DNA from: Rs1 sp029027825
Lineage (GTDB): Bacteria; Pseudomonadota; Gammaproteobacteria; Pseudomonadales; Balneatricaceae
Length of the DNA: 64,000 nt
Reading direction: 5' to 3'
Assembly: GCA_029027825.1 (NCBI GenBank)
Contig: CP093399.1
Coordinates: forward strand, 2,418,001 to 2,482,000
The notes below the pieces were generated by a model, which searched no databases, was not told where the DNA came from, and saw only the letters and a program-made list of their open reading frames with translations. Positions 1-7,979 of this stretch are shown here, in pieces. The position numbers and the translations under genes are program-made. Positions within the stretch are counted from its first letter, which is position 1, and each line of letters opens with the position of its first letter.

Positions 1-511
1 GATCAGATTTTTTCATTAAGCTAGCAGTAGCTTTATTCTGCTCTTTGTGGAATAACTCGCGACAAAATCCTCTATACGCCAATAAAAATAACTGCTTATC
101 ACTTAAAGTTATTGGTTCGTCTTCTAAGGGTGAAAATAGAGTTTTATCGTGGGTTGAACAGAAACCCGTAAAAGTTGAAGCCTTATTTATGCCCACTCTC
201 TCAAGTACAAGCCTACCATTAGTTTTATGAAGCCCAGACAAACTTGGTTTTGCCCCCATAATGTGTCCTTCCTCTGAAAGCTCTTTTAATGAACTGCTTT
301 TAGAAATGGTATGCGCATTAATAATCTTGGTAGTACATTCCTCCGGAAATAGGTTTTTAACGCTGCAATTCTTTTTCGACTTCCATTCTATTGAGTGATT
401 TTCTAACTCACCGCGAGTAATTGGATTTTCATATTCTCGGTTTAAATGACATTTTTTAAACTTTTCCCCTGAACCACACCAACATGGTTTATTTCTATTA
501 TTAATTCCCAT
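1..511 (-). CDS. SEC-C motif protein, cassette gene, 3' end outside window
   Basis: This partial gene starts at an ATG at 511-509 and runs off the left edge after 170 codons. The N-terminus carries the metal-binding SEC-C pattern CWCGSG...KKCH (residues 10-22), known from the SecA C-terminus and YchJ-like proteins. The rest is hydrophilic with scattered Cys and His residues and no membrane segment. It lies in cassette 8 of the integron array, and the attC site of cassette 7 precedes it directly. A purine-rich GGAG sits about 12 nt ahead of the ATG. Function beyond probable zinc binding is unknown. Confidence 0.7.
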   Translation of the reverse strand, partial: MGINNRNKPCWCGSGEKFKKCHLNREYENPITRGELENHSIEWKSKKNCSVKNLFPEECTTKIINAHTISKSSSLKELSEEGHIMGAKPSLSGLHKTNGRLVLERVGINKASTFTGFCSTHDKTLFSPLEDEPITLSDKQLFLLAYRGFCRELFHKEQNKATASLMKKSD

Positions 512-531
512 TGTTGCAATACACTCCAAGG

Positions 532-606
532 ACATAACGCCTTGCACACGGGCGCGTGAAACGCGTCCGAGCCCCGAAGGGGCTGAAGTGCTGCAACTTG
601 TTATAC
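532..606 (-). other. attC recombination site of cassette 7
   Basis: On the minus strand the site opens with ATAACAAG and ends GGCGTTATG, with an inner palindromic stem (CAGCCCC-TTC-GGGGCT). The outer arm GTTATACGC, read on the plus strand at 600-608, equals the first bases of cassette 7 at its other end (minus strand, near 1184-1176), as expected of a cassette that circularises through attC. It is about 75 bp and almost identical to the attC at 1910-1984. Confidence 0.85.
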
Positions 607-607
607 G

Positions 608-1144
608 CTATCTCTTTCCGATAGCAACGTAGCTCATATTTACAGGTGCTTTACTTTTCCTAGATGTATGCTCAACTATACTGCCACTATAAACAGAAGC
701 GCTTATATTGTGCGTATATACAGAAAATGCCCAACCACTACTATTTGCATTAATACCATTAGTTACAACTGGTTTTTGAGAAAACGAATTAGCAAATGTA
801 AAATCAAAATTACGCGTGTATTCATTGGCCTTAGAAAGTTCTTTATAGCCCCAACATATTTGTTGTGCCTCGCCCATCAATGCGCACCAATTTGTTCCGG
901 ATTTAACGACATTACTCACTCCCGGCTTTCCATTTTCACCGTCGGTACCATTTTTAGCTATAAACCTTTCATCCTTCGAGAATTCGTTTAAAAGCACTTT
1001 GATAAAAGCATCTTTGCGTACAATGTTATCTGCAATTTCTTGCAATTGAACTTTTGTAAGTTGCTTGTCTATGTTTGTTGTAACATAGGTGATAACGGAT
1101 GCAAGGATGGCTGCAACAACACCTACTATTATTTCTTTTTTCAT
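608..1144 (-). CDS. membrane-anchored H-type lectin-like cassette protein
   Basis: This 178-residue cassette gene is not clearly related to a named family. Residues 5-24 form a transmembrane or uncleaved signal segment. A charged linker follows, then a short collagen-like Gly-X-Y run (GTDGENGKPG, about 66-75). The C-terminal third (about 113-178; FDFTFANSF...KPVV...YVAIGK) resembles the H-type lectin beta fold found in invertebrate agglutinins and some bacterial proteins. The layout suggests a surface or periplasmic binding domain on a stalk. The stop codon abuts attC, which is typical of cassettes. The lectin assignment is by pattern only and needs a profile search. Confidence 0.6.
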   Translation of the reverse strand: MKKEIIVGVVAAILASVITYVTTNIDKQLTKVQLQEIADNIVRKDAFIKVLLNEFSKDERFIAKNGTDGENGKPGVSNVVKSGTNWCALMGEAQQICWGYKELSKANEYTRNFDFTFANSFSQKPVVTNGINANSSGWAFSVYTHNISASVYSGSIVEHTSRKSKAPVNMSYVAIGKR

Positions 1145-1177
1145 GTTAGAAGCTCCATTTTATAAATTTACAAATGC

Positions 1178-1282
1178 GTATAACGCCCGCCTAAGCCGCA
1201 GCTAATGCTGGCGCAGGTTTTTGCTGGTTTTTTAGCAAAAAATGCGACCGTGTTAGCTGTCGGATTGAGGCGTTTGTTAGAT
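1178..1282 (-). other. attC recombination site of cassette 6
   Basis: On the minus strand the site starts TCTAACAAACGCCTCAAT and ends TTAGGCGGGCGTTATAC, close to the ends of the Vibrio cholerae repeat. The plus-strand outer arm GTTAGATTACG at 1276-1286 matches the start of cassette 6 near 1582, so both ends of that cassette are accounted for. Confidence 0.87.
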
Positions 1283-1560
1283 TACGTTTTATCTGCATTA
1301 GCAAGCTTCATCGATAGCACAATGGTAAGTCCTGCAACAATTCCAATTACACCGCTCCCGCTATATCCCGCAGCAGAAACTAACGGCTTCATGACGAAAA
1401 AATGTAATAACATCATTGGAACGAACCATAATAAAGCCAACTTAACGTCTACCTTGATTTTAATGATCCCTGTACATTTAGGGCAGGTTTTAGGATTTCC
1501 AAATTTGTTTAATGCTTTCGAAAATAAACCTATTTTCTCATCACAATGTGGACATTTCAT
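1282..1560 (-). CDS. zinc-ribbon membrane protein, cassette gene
   Basis: This protein of 92 residues begins with two CPxC knuckles (CPHC at 3-6 and CPKC at 26-29) that should bind one zinc. Two hydrophobic helices follow (about 42-60 and 65-85). Small proteins of this build are common in bacteria and in cassette arrays, and their role is unknown. The last codons overlap the attC outer arm, so the gene fills its 398-bp cassette (1184-1581). Confidence 0.65.
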   Translation of the reverse strand: MKCPHCDEKIGLFSKALNKFGNPKTCPKCTGIIKIKVDVKLALLWFVPMMLLHFFVMKPLVSAAGYSGSGVIGIVAGLTIVLSMKLANADKT

Positions 1561-1576
1561 TGAATCTTCCTAGTAA

Positions 1577-1675
1577 TCTAACGCCTCAATTAAGCGGCAA
1601 AAATTAGTTGGCTATAATGTTGAGGAACGAAAACAGCCAACTGATTTTTGTCCGTTTAAATTGCTTGTTAGTTAT
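1577..1675 (-). other. attC recombination site of cassette 5
   Basis: On the minus strand the site opens with AACTAACAAGC and closes with GAGGCGTTAGA. The central stem is long (TTGGCTGTTTTC against GAAAACAGCCAA in part). The outer arm GTTAGTT at 1667-1673 repeats the start of cassette 5 near 1916. Confidence 0.8.
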
Positions 1676-1915
1676 GCGGTGTCTATGCGGCTTGACCGCC
1701 CCCACCATATTTAACAAACACAGCTTAAATTTTGTAAACCTAACACTATCAACAAACTAGAAAGAAGTTAAGCCTTAAAGCTAATTATGCTACATGGAAG
1801 TTTGAACGATAAGTGCAAAAGGTAAACCTAGATACTTCCTGTAATGGGCAGCTGTGATTAACAAGCTCACCAGAATTTAGTTATGCAAAACCCTAAAAAG
1901 TTAATAGCAAACTAA
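1582..1915 (-). other. gene-less integron cassette 5
   Basis: This 334-bp cassette lies between the recombination points of two attC sites. Beyond its attC I see no reading frame on either strand with a plausible start and length. It may be a non-coding cassette or a decayed one. Confidence 0.65.
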
Positions 1916-1984
1916 CGCTTTGCACACGGGCGCGTGAAACGCGTCCGAGCCCCGTAGGGGCTGAAGTGCTGCAACTTGTTATAT
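1910..1984 (-). other. attC recombination site of cassette 4
   Basis: Nearly identical to the attC at 532-606, differing by a single base in the inner loop. The outer arm GTTATATTTTT at 1978-1988 repeats the start of cassette 4 near 2630. The stop codon of the cassette gene lies inside the outer arm. Confidence 0.85.
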
Positions 1985-2608
1985 TTTTTTTACGCTATTT
2001 ATTTTTTCTATTTGCTCTACAGCTCTTTTAATCATACTTTCAACATGCAGATATTTACTAGTTAAATCTGCTTTTATTATCGGTTGATTTTCAGGAGAAA
2101 CATTTGAGTCAAAAGTCATGAAAAAGTACTTTTCAGATAGCGATATTTCTGAGTTCAACATCTCAATACGACTTTTTAATTCAAATATTTCAGCCTGAAG
2201 TTCAGGTGAAAATAACGAAATATCGGTCAAATGCAAATTAATAAATAGCAAAGGGAATTTTTGTAAACTTAATCCTGTATCGTCAGGTTTAGCCTGATGA
2301 AAGATCATTGCTTCAAGCTCTTCATCACTAGCTTTTAATTGCATTCGATAAAGCTTAAGGATTGTTGGTTTTTTTACTTCTACTTTTTCATAGTGCTTTA
2401 GCAGCCACCCAACAAGTTCACGATCATATGAACCCGTTCGATGGGAAATTGAATCGAGGGTTAGAATTAACCTTTCTTTTACATGGTTAATCTCTTTGGA
2501 TATCCCAACATGTAGGTCATTTCTCTTATAGTGCCTATAGATCCTGCTGACAATTACAGGGCTAAGCATTCCTAAGAGCCAGCCTAGAAAAATAGATGAT
2601 AAATCCAA
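1979..2608 (-). CDS. hypothetical membrane-anchored cassette protein
   Basis: This is a 209-residue protein of unrecognised family. Residues 4-22 form a single N-terminal transmembrane helix followed by a basic patch (RIYRHYKR), which predicts a cytoplasmic body. The remainder is charged and helical with possible coiled-coil stretches (about 128-160 and 185-205). It fills cassette 4 (1916-2629), with its stop inside attC. Confidence 0.6.
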   Translation of the reverse strand: MDLSSIFLGWLLGMLSPVIVSRIYRHYKRNDLHVGISKEINHVKERLILTLDSISHRTGSYDRELVGWLLKHYEKVEVKKPTILKLYRMQLKASDEELEAMIFHQAKPDDTGLSLQKFPLLFINLHLTDISLFSPELQAEIFELKSRIEMLNSEISLSEKYFFMTFDSNVSPENQPIIKADLTSKYLHVESMIKRAVEQIEKINSVKKI

Positions 2609-2623
2609 TGAACACTCCTAAAA

Positions 2624-2723
2624 ATATAACGCTAGCGACAACTGCAGGCACATGGCGCGGTTTTTGCGGTCTTTTTGCAAAAGCCGTGACGTGGGACTGT
2701 CAGATTGATTGCCTTTGTTAATA
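2624..2723 (-). other. attC recombination site of cassette 3
   Basis: On the minus strand the site runs from TTAACAAAGGC to GCTAGCGTTATA, with stem sequences AGTCCCACGTC and GCAAAA...TTTTTGC inside. It is closely similar to the attC at 2993-3092. The outer arm GTTAATA is shared with the start of cassette 3 near 3000. Confidence 0.85.
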
Positions 2724-2999
2724 CGGCGCCACAATGAACTTTAATTAGCACTGTTACGCAGTATTGTTAATTTGAGCGACCGCTGAATAAATGAGCTAGC
2801 AGCCACCACGATATTTATTGAGGCAAACCTTAACGAATAATTTAGATTTGCTAAATACTACAAACTCTTAAGTGGCAACAGGAGCGGAGCTATTGATATG
2901 TGGCTTAGCACTTTCCCTGATGCCAATTACTTTGCTATTGGCAAAGACTTCCTTGTTTACTACAAGCTTTAGTTAAGACCTAAGGCTAGCGCCTATTAA
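2630..2999 (-). other. gene-poor integron cassette 3
   Basis: This 370-bp cassette has no minus-strand gene. The only candidate is a 24-codon frame on the plus strand (2898-2972, starting MWLSTFPDA) behind a GGAG-like purine stretch, that is, against the array direction. I do not call it a gene. Confidence 0.6.
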
Positions 3000-3092
3000 C
3001 GCTGGCGACAACTGCAGACACGCGGCGCGGATTTTGCGGTCTTTTGCAAAATGCGTGACGTGGGACTGTCAGATTGCTTGCCCTTGTTAGTT
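2993..3092 (-). other. attC recombination site of cassette 2
   Basis: On the minus strand the site begins GCAACTAACAAGG and ends CAGCGTTAATA. The arm GCAACTAAC is the exact complement of the cassette 2 start (GTTAGTTGC) at 3353-3345. It is a near copy of the attC at 2624-2723, so cassettes 2 and 3 may share an origin. Confidence 0.87.
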
Positions 3093-3352
3093 GCAGTAAT
3101 CTATTGTTAATACTCGTTTAAGTACATGCCTTATTACTGCTTGTGCCTTAAACAAATACAATATTTTTAGTTTACTGCAACGTTAATTTAAAAATACTTA
3201 GCAGGCATTTAAAGCTAATAAGTGCCGCCGGTGTTCATTCGGACTATTCCAGTGCGTTTAATAGACACTGCCATAGCCATTGTTGATTTTAATACCAAAC
3301 CACATATACATGGGATCGTTGTTCAGCGGTAAAATGCTGAATTAGCAACTAA
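3000..3352 (-). other. gene-less integron cassette 2
   Basis: This 353-bp cassette has no substantial reading frame. On the minus strand there is only a 17-codon frame starting MYMWFGIKINNGYG, which may be the remnant of a longer cassette gene. Confidence 0.6.
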
Positions 3353-3424
3353 CGCTGAACGCACGCGACGCTTGTAGCGCGAAGCAGCGAAAAGCGTTCG
3401 CCGTGCCGTTTTTTGTTATGAGCT
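3346..3424 (-). other. attC recombination site of cassette 1
   Basis: On the minus strand the site begins GCTCATAACAAAAAACGGC and ends TTCAGCGTTAGTTG. The arm GCTCATAAC is the exact complement of GTTATGAGC, the bases at the attI-cassette 1 junction (4228-4220). That matching pair defines cassette 1 as 3353-4227. Confidence 0.88.
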
Positions 3425-4204
3425 GATCGGTACATATTGGATTGCTTTCAACTCAGTTAATATTTCTGTCTTTGATAGTTCAGATACTGCTTTTTTTAAT
3501 ATTTTCACTAGACTTGGTTTAAGAAATTTAGACGCTTGTTTTACTTCAATTCCTTTTAGACCAATAAAAATAGCTAAGGAATAGACATACTCCACTTCAG
3601 TCAAATAACCACTTCGATTTGTTTGCCAGCCTTGTGTTTCGTTATTAGATGTTTGTTTAAAGCTAAAAGCAGCGTTGGACATAAATACACCGAATCCTAG
3701 GAAGACTGCTGCTATATCTGTTGCAAACTCCCAATTATCCCAACCTCCAGGTGGCTCATGCTCGCTAGTTCCTGTTAAGTAATGCGCTAGTTCATGAGCG
3801 AAAGTTGCCACTAATTGAGTTGGTTCATTAACTATATCTGGATTGTAGCTAATAACTACTTCATCAGATTCACTTATTCCAAAAGTGCCCAACGGTGAAT
3901 TTGGAACGTTTTGAAGTGTTACTGTTGGAGCTACTAATAAGCTTACATCTTGTTCTTGCTTTTCAAGCTTACAAGGCCAAGAATCCATACCTGCTAATTT
4001 TTTAACAGCTTCAAACGTTTTAGCGGCTACCTCGTCCTCATTAGTTACTTCAGACGGAAAATGCTCTTTTGTTGGTAATACAAGAATTGCTTCATCATAA
4101 AATTCTTTCCCACCAAAGCTTCTTAATAACCACTTATAGGTCTCCACTTGAAACTCTAAATCCTGAACAGATAAAAGCGGTTTTGATTTAAAAAGGCCTA
4201 GCAT
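3416..4204 (-). CDS. HExxH putative metallopeptidase, first cassette gene
   Basis: This is a 262-residue protein with a zincin-type motif HELAHYLTG (about residues 140-148) and a downstream acidic-rich helix (WEFATDIAAVFLGFG, about 160-174) whose Glu or Asp could be the third zinc ligand. There is no signal peptide, so the protein is probably cytosolic. It is the attI-proximal cassette and therefore likely the best expressed from the integron promoter. Stop and attC overlap. Substrate and family are unknown; the Zn-protease reading rests on the motif alone. Confidence 0.65.
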   Translation of the reverse strand: MLGLFKSKPLLSVQDLEFQVETYKWLLRSFGGKEFYDEAILVLPTKEHFPSEVTNEDEVAAKTFEAVKKLAGMDSWPCKLEKQEQDVSLLVAPTVTLQNVPNSPLGTFGISESDEVVISYNPDIVNEPTQLVATFAHELAHYLTGTSEHEPPGGWDNWEFATDIAAVFLGFGVFMSNAAFSFKQTSNNETQGWQTNRSGYLTEVEYVYSLAIFIGLKGIEVKQASKFLKPSLVKILKKAVSELSKTEILTELKAIQYVPISS

Positions 4205-4219
4205 TCAAAGTCACCCTTA

Positions 4220-4398
4220 GCTCATAACAACTTATTATATTGCAAAAGTGCAATGTTTAAACATGGCGTTTTTGCAACCTATCATATTTTATGATATTTG
4301 ATTAATGGGATATTAGCACTAATTTTCAATATATTACCAGTTAATCTGAAAACATGACTATGTAGAAATGCGGCGCTATTCATGATAACAACAAAATC
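4220..4398 (-). other. attI region and cassette promoter zone
   Basis: The region between intI and the first cassette must hold the primary recombination site. The crossover is at the GTTATGAGC junction (4228-4220, minus strand). On the minus strand a perfect TATAAT lies at 4239-4234, just before the junction, with only a weak -35 (GTTTAA, 4262-4257). This is a candidate cassette promoter reading into the array. The region is AT-rich, with short inverted repeats around 4240-4256 and 4280-4296 that could be integrase sites. Confidence 0.6.
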
Positions 4399-4432
4399 TT
4401 GACAAAACCCTCAAAACTGTATATATATACAG
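4399..4432 (+). promoter_or_regulatory. intI promoter with perfect LexA (SOS) box
   Basis: A TTGACA -35 at 4399-4404 is followed, 17 bp on, by TATATA (4422-4427). Over the -10 lies CTGTATATATATACAG (4417-4432), a full CTGT-N8-ACAG LexA operator of the gammaproteobacterial type. Integron integrases are known to be repressed by LexA and induced by the SOS response, and the sequence shows the same arrangement here. Confidence 0.9.
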
Positions 4433-4450
4433 TTATAAAAAGAGGTATTT

Positions 4451-5422
4451 ATGTCACGTTCACCTTTCTTAACTCATATTCGTGAGTACATGCTTACTAG
4501 AAATTTTGCCATGAAAACGGTTGAAACCTACCTTTATTGGATAAAATTTTATATCAATTACAATCAACAAACTCACCCAGTTAAGCTTACAGAAGCTCAT
4601 GTTGAAGCCTTCCTTACTTTCTTAATTGTCGAGAGAAATGTTGCTTCGAGCACCCAAGCAGTTGCATTAAACGCAGTGGTATTTCTCTACCGAGAAATAA
4701 TCAAAAGACCATTAGCCTTAAATATGAATTTTCGCAATAGTAAACGACAACCTAAACTACCTACGGTCCTAACGACCGATGAAATAAAAAAATTACTGGT
4801 GCTGATGCCTCTAAAGCATCAGCTGCAAGCAAAACTGATGTATGGCAGCGGCTTGCGGCTTATGGAGGCGATACGATTGCGAATAAAAGATATTGATCTG
4901 CACTATTTTACATTAAGTATATTTAATGCGAAGGGCGGTAAGCATCGAAGGGTCACCCTCGCTAAAGAATTAACACATGATATAAAAGAACATATAAACG
5001 CTGCCAGAAAACATTTTGATGCTGATTTGTTAAATCCAAACTATGCCGGAGTACACTTACCTTTTGCACTGGCTAGGAAATACCCTAAAGCAGAATTCGA
5101 ATTGCTTTGGCACTATTTATTCCCCTCTAACTATTTGAGTATAGACCCTAGAGTCAATAAACTGAGAAGGCAGCATATTGATGCCACTACTTTCCAAAAA
5201 GCGATAAAGAAAACTGCTAAAAAGGCCGGCATTGAAAAGCAAGTTACCGCTCATACTTTACGCCATTCTTTTGCCACCCACTTGCTACAGCGTGGCGCTG
5301 ATATTCGTACAGTGCAGGAGCAACTAGGGCACACCGACATTAGAACCACGCAAATTTATACCCATGTGATCCAAGCCGGCGCTAACGGAGTCGTCAGCCC
5401 ATTAAGTACTCTGGGTGATTAG
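4451..5422 (+). CDS. intI: integron integrase (tyrosine recombinase)
   Basis: A 323-residue site-specific recombinase that inserts and excises cassettes at attI and attC. The N-terminal SAM-like DNA-binding domain spans about 1-90. The catalytic domain has the Arg of box I (YGSGLRLMEA, about 136-145), the HTLRHSFATHLL box II (about 268-279) and the nucleophile in TTQIYTHV (about 300-307). It also carries the extra segment that marks IntI against XerC/D (LPFALARKYP...WHYLFPS, about 203-228). An AGAGG ribosome site sits 6 nt before the ATG. It is transcribed away from the array, as usual. It looks full length and active. Confidence 0.95.
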   Translation: MSRSPFLTHIREYMLTRNFAMKTVETYLYWIKFYINYNQQTHPVKLTEAHVEAFLTFLIVERNVASSTQAVALNAVVFLYREIIKRPLALNMNFRNSKRQPKLPTVLTTDEIKKLLVLMPLKHQLQAKLMYGSGLRLMEAIRLRIKDIDLHYFTLSIFNAKGGKHRRVTLAKELTHDIKEHINAARKHFDADLLNPNYAGVHLPFALARKYPKAEFELLWHYLFPSNYLSIDPRVNKLRRQHIDATTFQKAIKKTAKKAGIEKQVTAHTLRHSFATHLLQRGADIRTVQEQLGHTDIRTTQIYTHVIQAGANGVVSPLSTLGD

Positions 5423-5478
5423 AAACTTTAAAGCGACTCACTTTTCCACAGTCAAAGTGGGGTAAGAAGCGAGAGCAA

Positions 5479-5586
5479 ACGCGGAAGCTTTGTTCACCCA
5501 AAGAAAGTCAGTCGCCGCAGGCGAAATTATTGTAATATTTTGACCTTATAGCTTATAGCTCATAACTTATAGCTTACCCTATAGCA
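5479..5586 (+). repeat. dispersed repeat with TATAGCT heptamers, copy 1
   Basis: A segment of about 70 bp containing CACCCAAAGAAAGTCAGT, then GTCGCC-GCA-GGCGA (a small hairpin), then ATTATTGTAATATTTTGA, ending in imperfect TTATAGC heptamers. A second copy is at 9026-9152 and a partial one at 6431-6472. Nature unknown. Confidence 0.6.
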
Positions 5587-5597
5587 TCCATTTTTTA

Positions 5598-6251
5598 CTA
5601 TAATTTAAATGGGGTCAGGTCTATAGCCTCAATTTCACAGACAGCTTTGACAGTAGGGTTATCAGTCATTCTTTGTAAATAAGCAGCTAATTTATTAAAA
5701 GCCATAGGCGAACGCTTCACAGGAAGTGCCCACTCAGCCAACATAAACAAAAAATAGTCGCACGCTGTCAGCTTATCGCCTAGTAAATAGCGATTGAACT
5801 CAAGTTGATCATTAATAATGGATAACGCATCGGCTATACGTTCATCCTGAGCTGCTATTATGTTTGGAATTGTACTTTGATCGTTCGTGTGACGATGCGG
5901 GTAATAACGAACCATTAATTCTGCTTGTAATGTATTGTTCAAGAACGCTAACCATTGAAAAAACAACGGACGCTGTGCATCGCCGATTGATGGTATCAAT
6001 TCATATTCTGGATGTAATTCGCAAAGGTGTATGCAGATAGCCGGACTTTCAAAAATAGCTTGCTCATCAACGACCAGAGTCGGTATGCGTCCAGCTGGGT
6101 TTAATTTCAAATACTCAGCTGATTTTTGAAAGTTCGATTCCTTATCAACCAACAACAATTCATAGTCAGTTTTCATGTGATGAAGTAGAAAGTGAGGAGC
6201 TAGGCTCGCATTATTTGGGTAATAATAAAGTTTGTACAAAATAGACACCAT
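5598..6251 (-). CDS. glutathione S-transferase family protein
   Basis: A 217-residue soluble GST. The thioredoxin-like domain (about 1-85) has the glutathione-site elements NPAGRIPTLVVD (cis-Pro loop) and ESPAICIHLCE. The helical domain follows (about 92-210), with the usual N-capping region ACDYFLFMLAEW (about 167-178). Such enzymes conjugate or reduce electrophiles with glutathione; the substrate cannot be read from sequence. The active residue is probably a Ser near PNNASLAP. The last codons (DLTPFKL) lie in a GGGGTCAGGTCT stretch of the kind seen near mobile elements, so the C-terminus may have been altered. It stands alone, in repeat-rich DNA. Confidence 0.85.
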   Translation of the reverse strand: MVSILYKLYYYPNNASLAPHFLLHHMKTDYELLLVDKESNFQKSAEYLKLNPAGRIPTLVVDEQAIFESPAICIHLCELHPEYELIPSIGDAQRPLFFQWLAFLNNTLQAELMVRYYPHRHTNDQSTIPNIIAAQDERIADALSIINDQLEFNRYLLGDKLTACDYFLFMLAEWALPVKRSPMAFNKLAAYLQRMTDNPTVKAVCEIEAIDLTPFKL

Positions 6252-6683
6252 TCACAAAATTCAATGCTACTCATAAACGTCATTAAAATAATGACGAGCA
6301 CTGTTTAATCCCAAATAATATCACTAGATTTTTGAAATTAACAATAAAAATATCGCCTCGTTTAAGGTAGTGTAACTATGTTCTAAGCCTCTGGTACGAT
6401 CAGGATGCTGTTGGTTTAAACCGTCAAAACAGTCTGTCGCCATCGGCAAAATTGCTGTGATATTTTGATCTTGGAGATATAAAAAATCAGTTAGTCGTTT
6501 TGTTTTGTTGAACCTGCTCTGGCTAGAAGAACAAACCACAGCGCACTCAATCCGACACTACGAAGCCACTACCCCCCCCTTTTTTTATTGTCACACCAGC
6601 TATTGGCTGAATTGCTAAAGCGGAGCGACAGGACGTCGCGCAGAGTGAGTGAGACAAGGATATCTCTACGCACGGTAGGGAAT
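6252..6683. other. intergenic, degenerate DNA
   Basis: No credible gene. A 71-codon minus-strand frame (6324-6539) overlaps a repeat and lacks any family resemblance. Near 6570-6590 there is a run of C followed by a run of T. A GCGAC-AGGAC-GTCGC inverted repeat lies near 6628-6642. Confidence 0.4.
6431..6472 (+). repeat. dispersed repeat, partial copy
   Basis: GTCGCC-AT-CGGCAAAATT followed by a GTGATATTTTGATCTT stretch matches the middle of the repeats at 5479-5586 and 9026-9152 with several substitutions. It lacks the heptamer tail. Confidence 0.45.
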
Positions 6684-7025
6684 TCAGGCAATAGTAGTGG
6701 AGTCTGCCGGTAGTTTTGGGTGGCTTTTTTTGCCTGCAGCTACTCCCGTACTAACAGGAGCCTTTGTTTCCACCATTGTATAGCAAGTATTTGTCTTTAT
6801 TCGACCGACAAATTTAGATCTATCCTGATCCAACGAATAAAACCAGCTGTAATTATTGTATGCACGATCAACATCATAGGTTGTATTTGGCATCATCGAT
6901 AGATTATTCAGCTGTTTAGCGTAATTGGTTTTTTCCTCTGTTAGCGAGAAAAACACAGGGACGGCGGCGTTAGGGTCATACACGGAATGAAGCTTGATCC
7001 CAGCCTTCTTTGAACGAAAACTTGC
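6684..7025 (-). pseudogene. transposase fragment, IS4-like DDE type
   Basis: An open stretch of about 114 codons with the text KAGIKLHSVYD...VFFSLTEEKTNYAK...TTYDVDRAYNNYSWF...VGRIKTN. This is the central part of IS4-type DDE transposases, with the second catalytic Asp in DRAY. The N-terminal third is missing (a stop closes the frame at 7028-7026) and the text loses similarity after TMVETKAP, so the C-terminal third with the catalytic Glu is also lost. No intact ends were found. It is a dead insertion sequence. Confidence 0.75.
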
Positions 7026-7767
7026 TCACTTAAAACGATTCTGATTGACCATCATACTCCGCCTGACTTGACAAACTCCTAATAAAGTGATTAATTACAA
7101 TAAGTTAAGTGAGTTATAATGTGTTCTAGCCATTTAATCATGGTTTAGATTATAACCAAGTTATTCATTTGTAATTTTTTTACTTTAGGCCAGTCTGTAA
7201 AGACACAGCACTAATCAGGGAGTGTTTTGTTTTTCCTCTGTGTAGCGCAGCGCCTCTGTGTTCTCTGTGGTGAAAAATCTTTAAAGGATTGGTTATACCA
7301 CAGAGAGCACAGAGAAGAGATTATAAGCATCTTTGCTTTTGGCTAGTGGACGAAGACACAGGGCTAATCAGGTAGATCTTTGGCTATTGAAAGTTGTTTC
7401 AATAGCTCTTAATGACGTCTTACTATTAAATTTCGCAAAGAGCAAAGCAACCAATTTATCCCAGCATGAAAGCATTCTTACTCGGTGATCGCCCTCTGTC
7501 GATCAGCCATTTTTTGAAAGGTGTGCCGGGGAATAAATTTCAATAGTTGCTAGATAACGCTGTTAGAATGTTTCGCGCTTAGCCTCTGGTTGGAAAAGTT
7601 GCTGTATCGATAACAACAATCCTACCGTAAACCCCGAGGTTAAAGCTCTATAGCCTGCTATCTATTTTTAAACCGGACGCTAGTGAAATGACTTATATAG
7701 TTTATGAAACTAAAGTATCGATTGTTGGTGGTTTTGCAATTAATGAAAAATCTCAATGTGGCTTTAA
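7026..7767. other. intergenic with inverted repeat
   Basis: No convincing gene. It holds an 18-bp inverted repeat (7254-7314, listed separately) and two loosely similar direct segments (around 7191-7224 and 7345-7375, both with GACACAG..CTAATCAGG). Confidence 0.4.
7254..7314. repeat. imperfect inverted repeat CTCTGTG..CACAGAG
   Basis: The arms CTCTGTGTTCTCTGTGGT (7254-7271) and ACCACAGAGAGCACAGAG (7297-7314) pair with one mismatch around a 25-base loop. Similar CACAGAG-rich sequences occur as dispersed repeats in many environmental bacteria. No T-run follows, so it is not an obvious terminator. Confidence 0.6.
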
Positions 7768-7934
7768 CCTGAATCAGTGACTCACTGCACCACATAGCGC
7801 AAGCTATTGATTTACGGCGGTTAAAATTTTTCGCTGAAGCTACCGGTTTTATGCAGAGACGCATATGAGTTTGCAATTCCACCATAGAAACAATATCTTA
7901 CACTCTGCATTCACTTTAAAGTCACGGATTCAGG
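7768..7934 (+). mobile_element. MITE copy A (167 bp)
   Basis: The element begins CCTGAATCAGTGACT and ends AAGTCACGGATTCAGG, giving near-complementary ends. The middle shares GCACCACATAGCGCAAGCT, a GCGGTTA block and TTCCACC...TCTTACACTCTG with the other copies. Flanks are TTTAA (left) and TATTA (right), not an exact duplication, so this is probably an old insertion. Confidence 0.8.
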
Positions 7935-7979
7935 TATTAATGAGTCTGTAATTTAACGATAAAAAAATGGTATTGATTA

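Noticed and set aside
6324..6539. 71-codon minus-strand reading frame
   Set aside because: It overlaps a partial dispersed repeat and resembles no family.
7658..7885. 75-codon minus-strand reading frame
   Set aside because: It overlaps MITE copy A and has no independent support.
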